From: an uncultured Pelagibacteraceae bacterium | Lineage (GTDB): Bacteria > Pseudomonadota > Alphaproteobacteria > Pelagibacterales > Pelagibacteraceae | Assembly (NCBI GenBank): GCA_902594405.1 | Contig: CACJMB010000002.1 | Location: 1 to 64,000 of the forward strand | Direction of reading: 5' to 3' | DNA length: 64,000 nucleotides | Shown: piece by piece, positions 8,955 through 17,213 of the stretch | How the letters are laid out: every line of letters starts with the position of its first letter | How positions within the stretch are numbered: the first letter of the stretch is position 1 | The notes under the pieces: model-generated | Told to the model about the DNA's origin: nothing | The model's database searches: none | Seen by the model: only the letters and a program-made list of their open reading frames with translations | Position numbers and translations under genes: made by a program

Positions 8955-10670
8955 ATGCTTCAAAAAATATTATCTAATTTCAAGTCTATATCGTTTATAA
9001 TTGGAAATAAGAATTTATTTAAATTATTTATAAGTATAATTTTAACTGTATGTTTAGTTGGTTTAGAGCTTTTAAGTTTAGCAATGATAATGCCATTGGT
9101 GGACTTGATTTTAAGTCAGGATATTGAAAACAAATTTTTCTTTAATTTTTTAATAACTTTAAATTTACAAAAATTATATTCGCTTGAAAATATTTTGATA
9201 ATATTTGTAATAATTTACTTACTCAAAACAATTTTTACTATTTTTATTAATTTTTTTAATAACACTTGTTATCTCAAAATCGCTTTTTTTTGTAAAAATA
9301 ATTTGCTCAAAAAATATTTTGAAATGAATCATTTAACTTTTTTAGGTAAAAATATTTCAGAATTACTCGTTAACGTAAATCAAACAACTAATATTTTTGC
9401 TTATAATTTTCTTGGATCGATAGTAACAATTTTTTCAGAGTTATTTCTTTTTGTAATTATTATAATTTTACTGCTATTTCATGATTTTGAAAAAACGATA
9501 TTTTTAATAGCAATGTTTCTTATTTTTTCTTTTTTATATTTTTTAGTAACGCATCAAAAAATAAGAGTCATGGGAAAAAAAGTTGTAAAATTTAATCAAT
9601 TAACAACAAGATATTTAAATGAATTCTTAAAAGGATTAAAGTTTATTAAAATTAATTCAAAAGTTGACATGTACGTTAGTCAGATAAATAACGTGATGTT
9701 AAATAATCTTAAGATAGAAAGAAATTTAACTGTTCTGTCTACATTACCACGTGTTAGTTTAGAATTTGTTACAATATTTTTATTTACAATATTAGTGTTA
9801 TTTTTCAAAGATGAAAATAATGTTAAATTTGTATCAATCATGACTCTTTATGCGGTAGCAGCCATGAAGATTATACCCTCGGTTGCTAAAATTTTACAGG
9901 CTCTCCAAAATTATAAATTTGGTAAAGAAAGTTTTGAGGTATTAAAAAAAGATTTAATTATAAATAGTGAAAATGATAATTATCGTTTTGATGATGATAG
10001 AATATTTTTAAAATCTTTTAATAACAAAATTCAATTAAAAAATATAACTTTTATATATGAAAATACTAAGTCAGAAATTTTTAAAGATTTTAATTTAGAG
10101 ATAAATAGAGGGGAAAAAATTATTATTCTAGGAAAAAGTGGATCAGGAAAGTCAACACTAATGGATATAATTTTAGGATTATTAAAACCAAAGAGTGGAC
10201 AAGTTATTATAGATAATAATGATTTAACTAATAAAAATTACAGTCTAAATAATATTGTTGGATACGTACCCCAACAAACTTTTTTATTTGACGATTCTAT
10301 TGAAAAAAATATTTCCCTAGAGTTCAATGAAAATAAAATTGATAAATTAAAGCTTAAAAAAGCATCGGATTTTTCAAAATTAGATGAATTCGTGGAACTT
10401 AAAGAAAAAAAATTTAAATCATTAATTGGCGATGATGGTTCGATGATTTCTGGTGGTCAAAAACAAAGAATTTCTATTGCTAGAGCAATTTATAAAAGCC
10501 CAGATATAATTATTTTTGATGAAGCAACAAATAACCTCGATGAAAAGATAGAAAAAGAAATAATAACAGAAATTTTTGGATTAAAAGAAAAAACAATAAT
10601 TTTTATTTCACATAATAAGAATCTAGTGAAATATTTTGATAAAGTGGTTGACCTACAAAAGAGTCAATGA
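8955..10670 (+). CDS. ABC exporter half-transporter (MsbA/PglK type), fused permease and ATPase
   Basis: 571 residues: an N-terminal six-helix permease (about 1-320) followed by a nucleotide-binding domain with Walker A GKSGSGKST near 392, Q-loop YVPQQTF near 437, signature SGGQKQRIS near 498, Walker B IIIFDEA near 518 and H-loop FISHNKN near 553. The order and length match MsbA, PglK and other lipid-linked oligosaccharide flippases. As no Wzx is visible in the window, this is the best candidate for moving a lipid-linked glycan across the inner membrane, though a lipid or small-molecule exporter cannot be excluded. A TATAAT hexamer lies about 8 nt before the start. A 97-nt gap follows. Confidence 0.85.
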   Translation: MLQKILSNFKSISFIIGNKNLFKLFISIILTVCLVGLELLSLAMIMPLVDLILSQDIENKFFFNFLITLNLQKLYSLENILIIFVIIYLLKTIFTIFINFFNNTCYLKIAFFCKNNLLKKYFEMNHLTFLGKNISELLVNVNQTTNIFAYNFLGSIVTIFSELFLFVIIIILLLFHDFEKTIFLIAMFLIFSFLYFLVTHQKIRVMGKKVVKFNQLTTRYLNEFLKGLKFIKINSKVDMYVSQINNVMLNNLKIERNLTVLSTLPRVSLEFVTIFLFTILVLFFKDENNVKFVSIMTLYAVAAMKIIPSVAKILQALQNYKFGKESFEVLKKDLIINSENDNYRFDDDRIFLKSFNNKIQLKNITFIYENTKSEIFKDFNLEINRGEKIIILGKSGSGKSTLMDIILGLLKPKSGQVIIDNNDLTNKNYSLNNIVGYVPQQTFLFDDSIEKNISLEFNENKIDKLKLKKASDFSKLDEFVELKEKKFKSLIGDDGSMISGGQKQRISIARAIYKSPDIIIFDEATNNLDEKIEKEIITEIFGLKEKTIIFISHNKNLVKYFDKVVDLQKSQ

Positions 10671-10767
10671 GTTTAGTTTGTTTTCGTGACTTTTTAAGTA
10701 GATATGTGTTTCAATTTATAATATTTATTTGTTAATTCATTAATTTTAGAATTCATACAATAAAAAC

Positions 10768-11847
10768 ATGGCTTTTAAAAAAATATCACACTTAAGTAAA
10801 TTAATTAGAACTAGACCAGCAGAATATAGAGATAATATAAAAAAAAAAAACTATTTATTGATTGATCGTCAAGAACTTGTTTTTAACTCTGGAAAAATTA
10901 GATCAAACAAATTAGACTATTCAAAACTTAATCTTAATCATTATCCACAAATATCTAAGTTTTATAATTTTTTAGCAAAATTTTTAAATATAAGTAAAGA
11001 AAAGATTCTTATAACTGAAGGTTGCACTGGAGGTATTAAACAAGTAATAGAAAGTTATACATATAAAGGAAGTAATATTGTATCTGCATATCCCACATTT
11101 GTATTATACGAAATATTTTCAAAACTTTACAATGTTCATTATAAGAAGGTAAGTTATCAAAAAAATCTTAAATTAACTGTTAAATCTTACCTTGATAAAA
11201 TAGATAAAAAAACAAGTGTAGTTTTTTTAACAAATCCTGGTGCTCCAAATGATTTTGTCTTTAAAAAAAAAGAGATTGAAAAAATAATACTGTTCTGCAA
11301 AAGAAGAAATATTGTAGTAGCTTTAGATGATGCTTATTATCCTTATTACAATTTAAATTTAGTTCCATTAATAAATAAATATAATAATTTTATTATTTTA
11401 AGAACTTTTTCTAAATATTTTGGATTAGCGTCACTAAGAGTAGGTTTTTTAATATCCAATAAAAAAAATGTAAATTATTTATCTAAATTTAGAGGAGGTT
11501 ATGAAATAAACACTCCAACAATGGAAATTATCAAAAATATTGTAATTAAATCAAACTTTTTCAATTTAAGAAAAAAAGAGTTAGAAAAATCAAAAGAATA
11601 TTTATTAACCCAATTTAAAAAATATAATATTAGAGTTAAATCATTTGGAAATGCAAATTATTTGTGTGTATCTGTTAAAAATAATTCAAATGTTAAAAAA
11701 ATATTTAAAGTTTTTTTGAAAAATAAAATTGTAATTAAATATAACCTTCCTGATCCATTTAGAGATTGTATTTTATTTACTCTATCTAATTTAAAAGATG
11801 CTAAAAAAATATTTAATATTTTTATTAAAGAATATAAAAAAATTTAA
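10768..11847 (+). CDS. Class I/II PLP-dependent aminotransferase, HisC-like
   Basis: 359 residues, the length of histidinol-phosphate and related fold-type I aminotransferases. Evidence in order: ITEGCTGGIKQVIES (cofactor phosphate loop) near 85, AYPTFVLYE near 109, FLTNPGAPNDF near 153 (the conserved Asn-Pro-x-x-P turn, here NPGAPN), VALDDAYYPYY near 188 (Asp pairing with the pyridine nitrogen, Tyr) and the Schiff-base lysine in RTFSKYFGLASLRVG near 213. In this setting, far from histidine genes, it more likely transaminates an amino acid or sugar-derived keto group for a surface molecule (compare phosphonate or threonine-phosphate relatives). Substrate uncertain. Confidence 0.78.
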   Translation: MAFKKISHLSKLIRTRPAEYRDNIKKKNYLLIDRQELVFNSGKIRSNKLDYSKLNLNHYPQISKFYNFLAKFLNISKEKILITEGCTGGIKQVIESYTYKGSNIVSAYPTFVLYEIFSKLYNVHYKKVSYQKNLKLTVKSYLDKIDKKTSVVFLTNPGAPNDFVFKKKEIEKIILFCKRRNIVVALDDAYYPYYNLNLVPLINKYNNFIILRTFSKYFGLASLRVGFLISNKKNVNYLSKFRGGYEINTPTMEIIKNIVIKSNFFNLRKKELEKSKEYLLTQFKKYNIRVKSFGNANYLCVSVKNNSNVKKIFKVFLKNKIVIKYNLPDPFRDCILFTLSNLKDAKKIFNIFIKEYKKI

Positions 11848-11879
11848 AGTAATTAGAGTTTTGCAATTTTAAAAAATTA

Positions 11880-12926
11880 ATGAAAAATATATATGAAATT
11901 AAAATTCAAGAACCTGAGTTATTAAATGAAATTGGAACTTTGATAAGTAATTTAACCGAAATGCTTAATCTTAATGGTAAATGGAATCATTTTGAGTTTA
12001 AGGATATAGAGTTAAAGAAATGCTTTATAAGAGGCGTAATTAGAGAATCATCATTCGTTGGAACTCTTCAAAAACAAGTTGTTTTAAATTTAAATAAAAA
12101 AATTTTATTTAAAAATTATAATTTTTTTTCAAAATTTTACCCGATGGTTCATTTACCAGGAGATATCTCTGAGTCTTCAAAATACTTACATTATGATGAG
12201 GAGGGAAACAAAGAAATTTTTACTTGTTGGATGCCTTTAACTAAAAATCAGTATAATGAAATTTCTGTTTTCAAATATGAGAATTATTTAGTGCTTATTT
12301 TAAACAAGTTATTAACTAAGTTTAGTATTTCAAATATTTTTTCAGAAAAATTAAAATCAAAATATGGTTTTATTTATGTTTGGTCAGGAAAAAGATTGCA
12401 TAAAGGGAACTTGAATATTTCAAATAAATTATCATGCGCTATTCAAATGAAAATTTCAAAACAAAAATTGATAAAAGAATACTACAAAACATCAGAATTA
12501 AAAGAAAACTTTTTTAATAATAGGAAAAAATTAAGAGATAAAAAATCATATTTGGAAAGTTTTGAGAAATTAAATGTACTTGTTGAACATTTAGATTGTT
12601 TAAAAAATAATGAGTTAAAAAAATTTAGAGATTTAATTAAAAAAATTAAAGATCTTATTGATAATAATATTACTCAAGATTTTCAAGAATTGTCTTTTTG
12701 TCTGAGTGTTTTTTCTCAAAGAATGAGAATACAATCTAAAAAAAATTATGAAAATTTATTTAGTTGTTTTTGTTATGATATTGCATCAGTTTTGCTAGGT
12801 AGTACAAATAAAATATCTTTATTTAGAATTCAAGATGAAATTAATATTTTTTATCAAAAAGATTATAAAAAATATAATTTTCAAGATATAAGCGAGCTAA
12901 AAAATAAAATCTTAGAGCTTGACTAA
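11880..12926 (+). CDS. PhyH/2OG-oxygenase-like protein with helical C-terminal region
   Basis: 348 residues and not an obvious member of a named family. Residues about 90-190 look like a double-stranded beta-helix oxygenase: YLHYDEEGN near 103 (possible HxD iron ligands), FTCWMPLTKNQYNEISVF (core strand followed by an N-x-x-S turn as in PhyH-like proteins), and GKRLHKGNLNISNKLSCAIQMKIS near 173 (distal His, Ser-rich return strand). The last ~150 residues are Lys-rich and predicted helical. A TTGACT hexamer in its last codons is the probable -35 box of the riboswitch promoter. Catalytic role is inference from the His/Asp pattern. Confidence 0.5.
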   Translation: MKNIYEIKIQEPELLNEIGTLISNLTEMLNLNGKWNHFEFKDIELKKCFIRGVIRESSFVGTLQKQVVLNLNKKILFKNYNFFSKFYPMVHLPGDISESSKYLHYDEEGNKEIFTCWMPLTKNQYNEISVFKYENYLVLILNKLLTKFSISNIFSEKLKSKYGFIYVWSGKRLHKGNLNISNKLSCAIQMKISKQKLIKEYYKTSELKENFFNNRKKLRDKKSYLESFEKLNVLVEHLDCLKNNELKKFRDLIKKIKDLIDNNITQDFQELSFCLSVFSQRMRIQSKKNYENLFSCFCYDIASVLLGSTNKISLFRIQDEINIFYQKDYKKYNFQDISELKNKILELD

Positions 12927-12947
12927 AAAAAAATTTAGTTATATCAA
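12919..12947 (+). promoter_or_regulatory. Probable sigma-70-type promoter of the riboswitch/btuB transcript
   Basis: TTGACT (12919-12924) and TATCAA (12942-12947) are separated by 17 nt and are followed, about 7 nt later, by the start of the cobalamin riboswitch. The -35 box overlaps the stop codon of the upstream gene. Seen directly; promoter activity is inferred from consensus and position. Confidence 0.5.
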
Positions 12948-12959
12948 CTTATCATACTG

Positions 12960-13076
12960 AAATGCATGGTGGGAAATCAGTGTGAAATTCATTGGCTCTT
13001 CCTGGAACCGTAAAGTCGGAGCGCCACCCAGTAAAGTCCACTGTTGGATTATGACCAGGAAAAGTCTAATTCTACA
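12960..13076 (+). ncRNA. Cobalamin (AdoCbl-type) riboswitch
   Basis: The 209-nt leader of the TonB receptor gene holds the conserved core of a cobalamin riboswitch: GGTGGGAAATCAGTGTGAAA, then GGAACCGTAAAGTCGGAGCGCCACC, then a B12-box-like GACCAGGAAAAGTC. Pairings found by eye are GGTGG (12968-12972) with CCACC (13024-13028), CAGTG with CATTG (P4-like hairpin), TCCA with TGGA (13037-13048), and TTCCTGG (12999-13005) with CCAGGAA (13055-13061). Downstream, CTAATT/AATTAG (13066-13088) and GGG/CCC (13111-13121) hairpins could form the expression platform before the ATG at 13136. Cobalamin binding would switch off the uptake genes. Confidence 0.85.
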
Positions 13077-13135
13077 ATGAAAAATTAGCAGAGGCATTAA
13101 AATAAAAAAGGGGTTAAACCCAAGTTAATGTAGGT

Positions 13136-15007
13136 ATGCTTAAGTTAATTTTAATAATATTAATTTTTATTAGTAAATATGCTGTAGTTTTAGGAAATGA
13201 AAACAAAAGTTATGAAGAAAATTGTTTATGGGATAATCAATCAAATATTCCATGTCTTCAAATTACCAGTTCATTAGATAACTCTTCTCCAATTTCCTAT
13301 TCATCAATTAATAAAACTATTATAACAAAAAAACAAATTGAGCAGAGTGGAGCTGTAGACTTAATAGATATATTAAAAAGTGTACCAGATATTAACATCA
13401 CTCAATCTGGTCCAAAAGGACAGCAAGCTTCGCTTTTTATGAGAGGATCTGGGTCTAATCACACATTGGTAATGATAAATAGTATTCCAATTAATGATCA
13501 GTCAACAACCCAAGGTTTACATGATTTTGGTGTAGATTTTATTCAAACTGTACAACAAATAGAAATATATCCTGGATCATCAAGTTCTCATTTTGGCACT
13601 AATGCAATTGGAGGAGCTATTAATATAATATTGACTGGCGACTATAAAAACTCATTTTCACTAGTTTCAGATAATAATTTAAATTACGAGTTATCAGGTA
13701 ATAAGACGATAGTTAATAATGAATCTTCCCTAAATTTTAAGTTTGGTAGTATAAAAAATGAAACAATCAGCGTCAGAGGTAAATCTGATGATGAGAAAGA
13801 TGGAGTGCAAAATTTTACTCTAAATGTAAATTATGAAAAATTTATAAATGAAAATACAAAGTTTTTTAATACTTCTTATCTAAGACAGACTATAGCAGAA
13901 TACGATAACTCTGACTCTAATCAATCTGGATACGAAGGTGATAATAAAATGGCCTCTTTTCAATTTGGACTTCAAAATTCCATTTATAATAAAAAAAACG
14001 ATTATGTGATTTATTTAAATACTTATGATCGTGAATATGACGAAAGAGGCACTATAGACAGTTATGAAAGTAATGTAATTGGTGCTAAATATATTTTTTC
14101 CAATAATTTAAATGACCAAATTTCTTTTGGATTCGGATCTGAATACAAATATGACTGGGGATATTTTGATAATAATGGATCATATAGTGCATCAACAAAA
14201 GGAAATATTGATAACTTCTCTATTTTTGGAAATATTGGTTGGGAACCATTTGAAACAGTAAATTTTTCTATTTTTACAAGGAGGGATAAACATAAACTAA
14301 CAGGCAATAATTCAACTTTTAAATTAAGTTTTGACAAATCTTTCAATGATTTAAATTTAGGAATTTCACATATGACTGGTTTGAGAAACCCAACATTATA
14401 CGAACTATTTGGTACTGATAATTTTGGTTATTCTGGTAATAGAAATTTAAAACCAGAAAAAAGTAATACTTATGAAATTTATTCAAATTATTCTATAAAT
14501 GAAAATATAAATTTTTTATTAAGAGCATTTAAATCAAACATAAAAAATAATATCGAATATATTAATAATCAATATCAGAACGATGATGATAATATTGATT
14601 TAAACCAATCTGGAATAAATAACGAAATAAATATTAAATTAGAAAATAATTCAATAAAACTATTTTCTTCATTCCTTTCTAGTAAAAAGGAGAATAATAG
14701 TGACCAGCTTAGGAGGCCTGAAAAAAATTATGGATTAATTATATCCAAAAGCTTTAAAAAAAGTTTTTTAAAAGATTTTAATTTAAATCTTTCCTATAAT
14801 CATTATGGAAAACATTTTGATACCCATTCATCAACATTTAGTACAATTGAAATGGATAGTACAGATTTGATAGATTTGAAATTAAGTAAAAAAATTAATA
14901 ATAGTAATTTATTTATAAAAATTTCAAATCTTTTAAATGAAAATTATCAGAGACCACATGGGTACAATCAAGAGCAAAGGTCAATTAAGTTTGGGTTAAA
15001 ATATTAA
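13136..15007 (+). CDS. btuB: TonB-dependent outer-membrane receptor, BtuB-like (cobalamin uptake)
   Basis: 623 residues, matching BtuB-size receptors. Residues 1-20 form a hydrophobic signal peptide (LKLILIILIFISKYAVVLG). A plug domain follows, with IITKKQIEQSGAVDLIDILK near 62, then FMRGSGSNHTLVMINSIPIND near 99-120 and EIYPGSSSSHFGTNAIGGAI near 147. The remainder is an Asn/Ser-rich 22-strand-type barrel, with the TonB receptor C-terminal NLLNENYQRPHG element and a terminal aromatic (Tyr). No clear TonB box is evident. The cobalamin assignment comes from the riboswitch in its leader; the sequence alone says only vitamin/metal-type TonB receptor. TonB-ExbBD must be encoded elsewhere. Confidence 0.85.
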   Translation: MLKLILIILIFISKYAVVLGNENKSYEENCLWDNQSNIPCLQITSSLDNSSPISYSSINKTIITKKQIEQSGAVDLIDILKSVPDINITQSGPKGQQASLFMRGSGSNHTLVMINSIPINDQSTTQGLHDFGVDFIQTVQQIEIYPGSSSSHFGTNAIGGAINIILTGDYKNSFSLVSDNNLNYELSGNKTIVNNESSLNFKFGSIKNETISVRGKSDDEKDGVQNFTLNVNYEKFINENTKFFNTSYLRQTIAEYDNSDSNQSGYEGDNKMASFQFGLQNSIYNKKNDYVIYLNTYDREYDERGTIDSYESNVIGAKYIFSNNLNDQISFGFGSEYKYDWGYFDNNGSYSASTKGNIDNFSIFGNIGWEPFETVNFSIFTRRDKHKLTGNNSTFKLSFDKSFNDLNLGISHMTGLRNPTLYELFGTDNFGYSGNRNLKPEKSNTYEIYSNYSINENINFLLRAFKSNIKNNIEYINNQYQNDDDNIDLNQSGINNEINIKLENNSIKLFSSFLSSKKENNSDQLRRPEKNYGLIISKSFKKSFLKDFNLNLSYNHYGKHFDTHSSTFSTIEMDSTDLIDLKLSKKINNSNLFIKISNLLNENYQRPHGYNQEQRSIKFGLKY

Positions 15008-15045
15008 TCTTTGTATTATAATTTTTAAATGTTAGTATTTTAATC

Positions 15046-15531
15046 ATGAACTTTTTTAAAATATTTTTAGGAGTATTGATTGCATTGTCAGCAAGTAGAT
15101 TTATCCCCCACCCACCAAATTTTACAAGTTTGATAGCTTTGAGTTTTTATATTCCAGCAATATTTGGAAAAAAATATATTCCAGTAGTTTTTATTGTTTT
15201 AGCTATGACTGATTTGATAATTGGATTGCATTCAACAATATTTTTTACTTGGGGAAGCATTATTTTAATTGGTTTAATTTCACAGTTTTTCTTATCAAGT
15301 TTATTTTCAAGAATTGCTGGATCTCTCTTAGGTGCGTGTATATTTTTTATAGTAACAAATTTTGGAGTATGGTCTTTGGGTTCATATGGACACACTTTTG
15401 AAGGATTTATTTTATGTTATACCTTGGCGATACCTTTTTTTGCTTATAATTTAATATCAACCTTCATTTTTTCAGCAATTATAGAAACAATTAATAAATT
15501 TTATTTATTAAAGATTAAAAATAATTTTTAA
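15046..15531 (+). CDS. DUF6580-like membrane protein, putative vitamin transport component
   Basis: 161 residues with about five transmembrane helices. The pattern fits the DUF6580 family of putative transport proteins: an N-terminal SRFIPHPPNFTSLIALS, a short AMTDLIIGLHS loop, then FFIVTNFGVWSLGSYGHTFEGFILCY and AIPFFAYNLIST. Such proteins resemble ECF-type S components in size and helix count. It lies 38 nt behind the BtuB-like receptor and so should be under the same cobalamin riboswitch, making it a candidate inner-membrane cobalamin permease or S component. Its stop codon shares the palindrome TTAA with the stop of the convergent radical SAM gene. The cobalamin role is inference. Confidence 0.7.
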   Translation: MNFFKIFLGVLIALSASRFIPHPPNFTSLIALSFYIPAIFGKKYIPVVFIVLAMTDLIIGLHSTIFFTWGSIILIGLISQFFLSSLFSRIAGSLLGACIFFIVTNFGVWSLGSYGHTFEGFILCYTLAIPFFAYNLISTFIFSAIIETINKFYLLKIKNNF

Positions 15532-17201
15532 GTGATTTCCTCATCAGATTGTAAATTTTGATCTAAATTCACACTCATTATCTGGCTATTGTCATCTGGT
15601 GTGGGTATACAATAAGGATTTTCATTTATTTTTGGAATTTTTTTATGCGGTGTTGTTCCGTGAGGATCTGCGTCGGGACTAGGCATATATTTTTCCAAAT
15701 ATTCTTGCTTTAATTCTTTATATATTTTGTTTCCCTCTTCATCATTCTTTTCTGCTCTTTCAATTTCTTTCCATCTATTTTTTGGAAATTTTACATACAA
15801 TGCAAAGCATTTTTTTATTTCTTCTATTTCATGAGGAGGATATTGTGGCATATTTAGTTGCGATTCAGCTGTTAAGCATTTTGTAATTGTATCATGATCA
15901 ATCAAACCTAGATCCTCACACATTTTTCTAAGTGGAGTTCCGTGAAAAGGTACAAAAGCATATATATTTGCATTATCTGCATCTATAAATCGATTGAGCT
16001 CAATAGTATCAAATGCTAGTTTTTTTGTTTCAGTTGGAAATCCAGTTATATTATTTACACTAAAAGCAATTCCATATTTTTTGGGTATTTTTAACTTCTC
16101 AATAATGTCTTTATTTTTCCATCTTCGATCTAATATTTTTTTTCTAAATTCCTCATTTCCATGTTCTACTCCAAAAGAAATTCTATGAAGTCCGACAGAT
16201 TTTAGTTTAGACATATTGTAATCAGTTACAGTCTCAGGTCTTGTTTGCATCCAAAAAGGTAAATTTATTTCTTTATACATTTCAACAAATTCATCAAATT
16301 CTTTATTACTCATTCCAAGAAAAGTATCTGCCCAGAAATAATTATATTCAACTTTGTGGTGATCTTTGAAGTGTTTGAGTTCATTATAAACTAGCTCCAT
16401 TTTTTTTTTTCTATAAAAATTTGAACCAAGACCTTTGTAAAGTTTCATTTGATCGGGTGAGTTACAAAATCTGCAAGTAAAAGGACATCCTCTTATTGTT
16501 TCAATTGGTATCATTTTATAAACCTGACCAGCCATTGGTCTATACAACCTGTTTTCCTCAAAAAGCGAGATATCAATTATAGGATTATCATTTATATTTA
16601 CAGGTTTTGAAATTGGATTTTTTCTTATTACATTACGATCTTTAAGATATTCTGGGCCTATAGTTTTTACCCAACAATTTGTTAAATCATCGTATTTTTC
16701 ATTTTGTTCAATTTTTTTACATAAATCGATCAATGCATTTTCACCTTCACCAACACAAACAATATCAACTAGCTCTTCTTTAATACAAATTTCAGGTGCA
16801 AAAGTTGCAAAAACTCCACCAACAATTACAGGAATATTATTTTTTTTCTTATAGTCCTTTATTTCATCCAGGACCCTCATTCCAAGTTCCCACATATCCT
16901 CTGTTGATGAAATTGCTAATAAATCTGGTCTAAAATTCTCAATTTGATCATTTAAATCACTTTTCCAATCAGAATTTTTTTTTTTAATACCTTTTTCCTC
17001 CATCTTATAGGGAACTACATTTAATCTTTCCATTTTGCTACCATCTGAGTCCATCCCATAGTCTAAAGAATAATAAGTAGTGTCAAAAATTTGAATTTCG
17101 TGACCATGTTTTTTTAGAATAGATGAAAACATAGCTATAGCCGGAGGAAGCATATTCATTCCATAAGTGTTCGGATATATAAATAAAACTTTTATTCCCA
17201 T
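15528..17201 (-). CDS. Radical SAM protein with N-terminal B12-binding-type domain
   Basis: 557 residues. The N-terminal ~190 residues open with VLFIYPNTYGMNMLPPAIAMFSSILKKHGH, the usual start of the Rossmann B12-binding domain of BchE/HpnP-type radical SAM enzymes. VGGVFATFAPEI and VCVGEGENALIDL are also typical. No DxHxxG motif is seen, as in most of this class. The [4Fe-4S] motif is RGCPFTCRFCNSP near 234-243, followed by a TIM-barrel with FGVEHGNEEFRKKIL and NNITGFPTET. Reaction unknown; methyl transfer or carbon-skeleton chemistry is typical. It faces the riboswitch-controlled uptake pair, sharing a TTAA double stop. Cobalamin dependence is inferred from the domain. Confidence 0.82.
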   Translation of the reverse strand: MGIKVLFIYPNTYGMNMLPPAIAMFSSILKKHGHEIQIFDTTYYSLDYGMDSDGSKMERLNVVPYKMEEKGIKKKNSDWKSDLNDQIENFRPDLLAISSTEDMWELGMRVLDEIKDYKKKNNIPVIVGGVFATFAPEICIKEELVDIVCVGEGENALIDLCKKIEQNEKYDDLTNCWVKTIGPEYLKDRNVIRKNPISKPVNINDNPIIDISLFEENRLYRPMAGQVYKMIPIETIRGCPFTCRFCNSPDQMKLYKGLGSNFYRKKKMELVYNELKHFKDHHKVEYNYFWADTFLGMSNKEFDEFVEMYKEINLPFWMQTRPETVTDYNMSKLKSVGLHRISFGVEHGNEEFRKKILDRRWKNKDIIEKLKIPKKYGIAFSVNNITGFPTETKKLAFDTIELNRFIDADNANIYAFVPFHGTPLRKMCEDLGLIDHDTITKCLTAESQLNMPQYPPHEIEEIKKCFALYVKFPKNRWKEIERAEKNDEEGNKIYKELKQEYLEKYMPSPDADPHGTTPHKKIPKINENPYCIPTPDDNSQIMSVNLDQNLQSDEEIT

Positions 17202-17213
17202 GATTTGAAATTG

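Noticed and set aside
14062-14346. 94-residue minus-strand ORF
   Set aside because: Antisense to the TonB receptor barrel; no independent signal.
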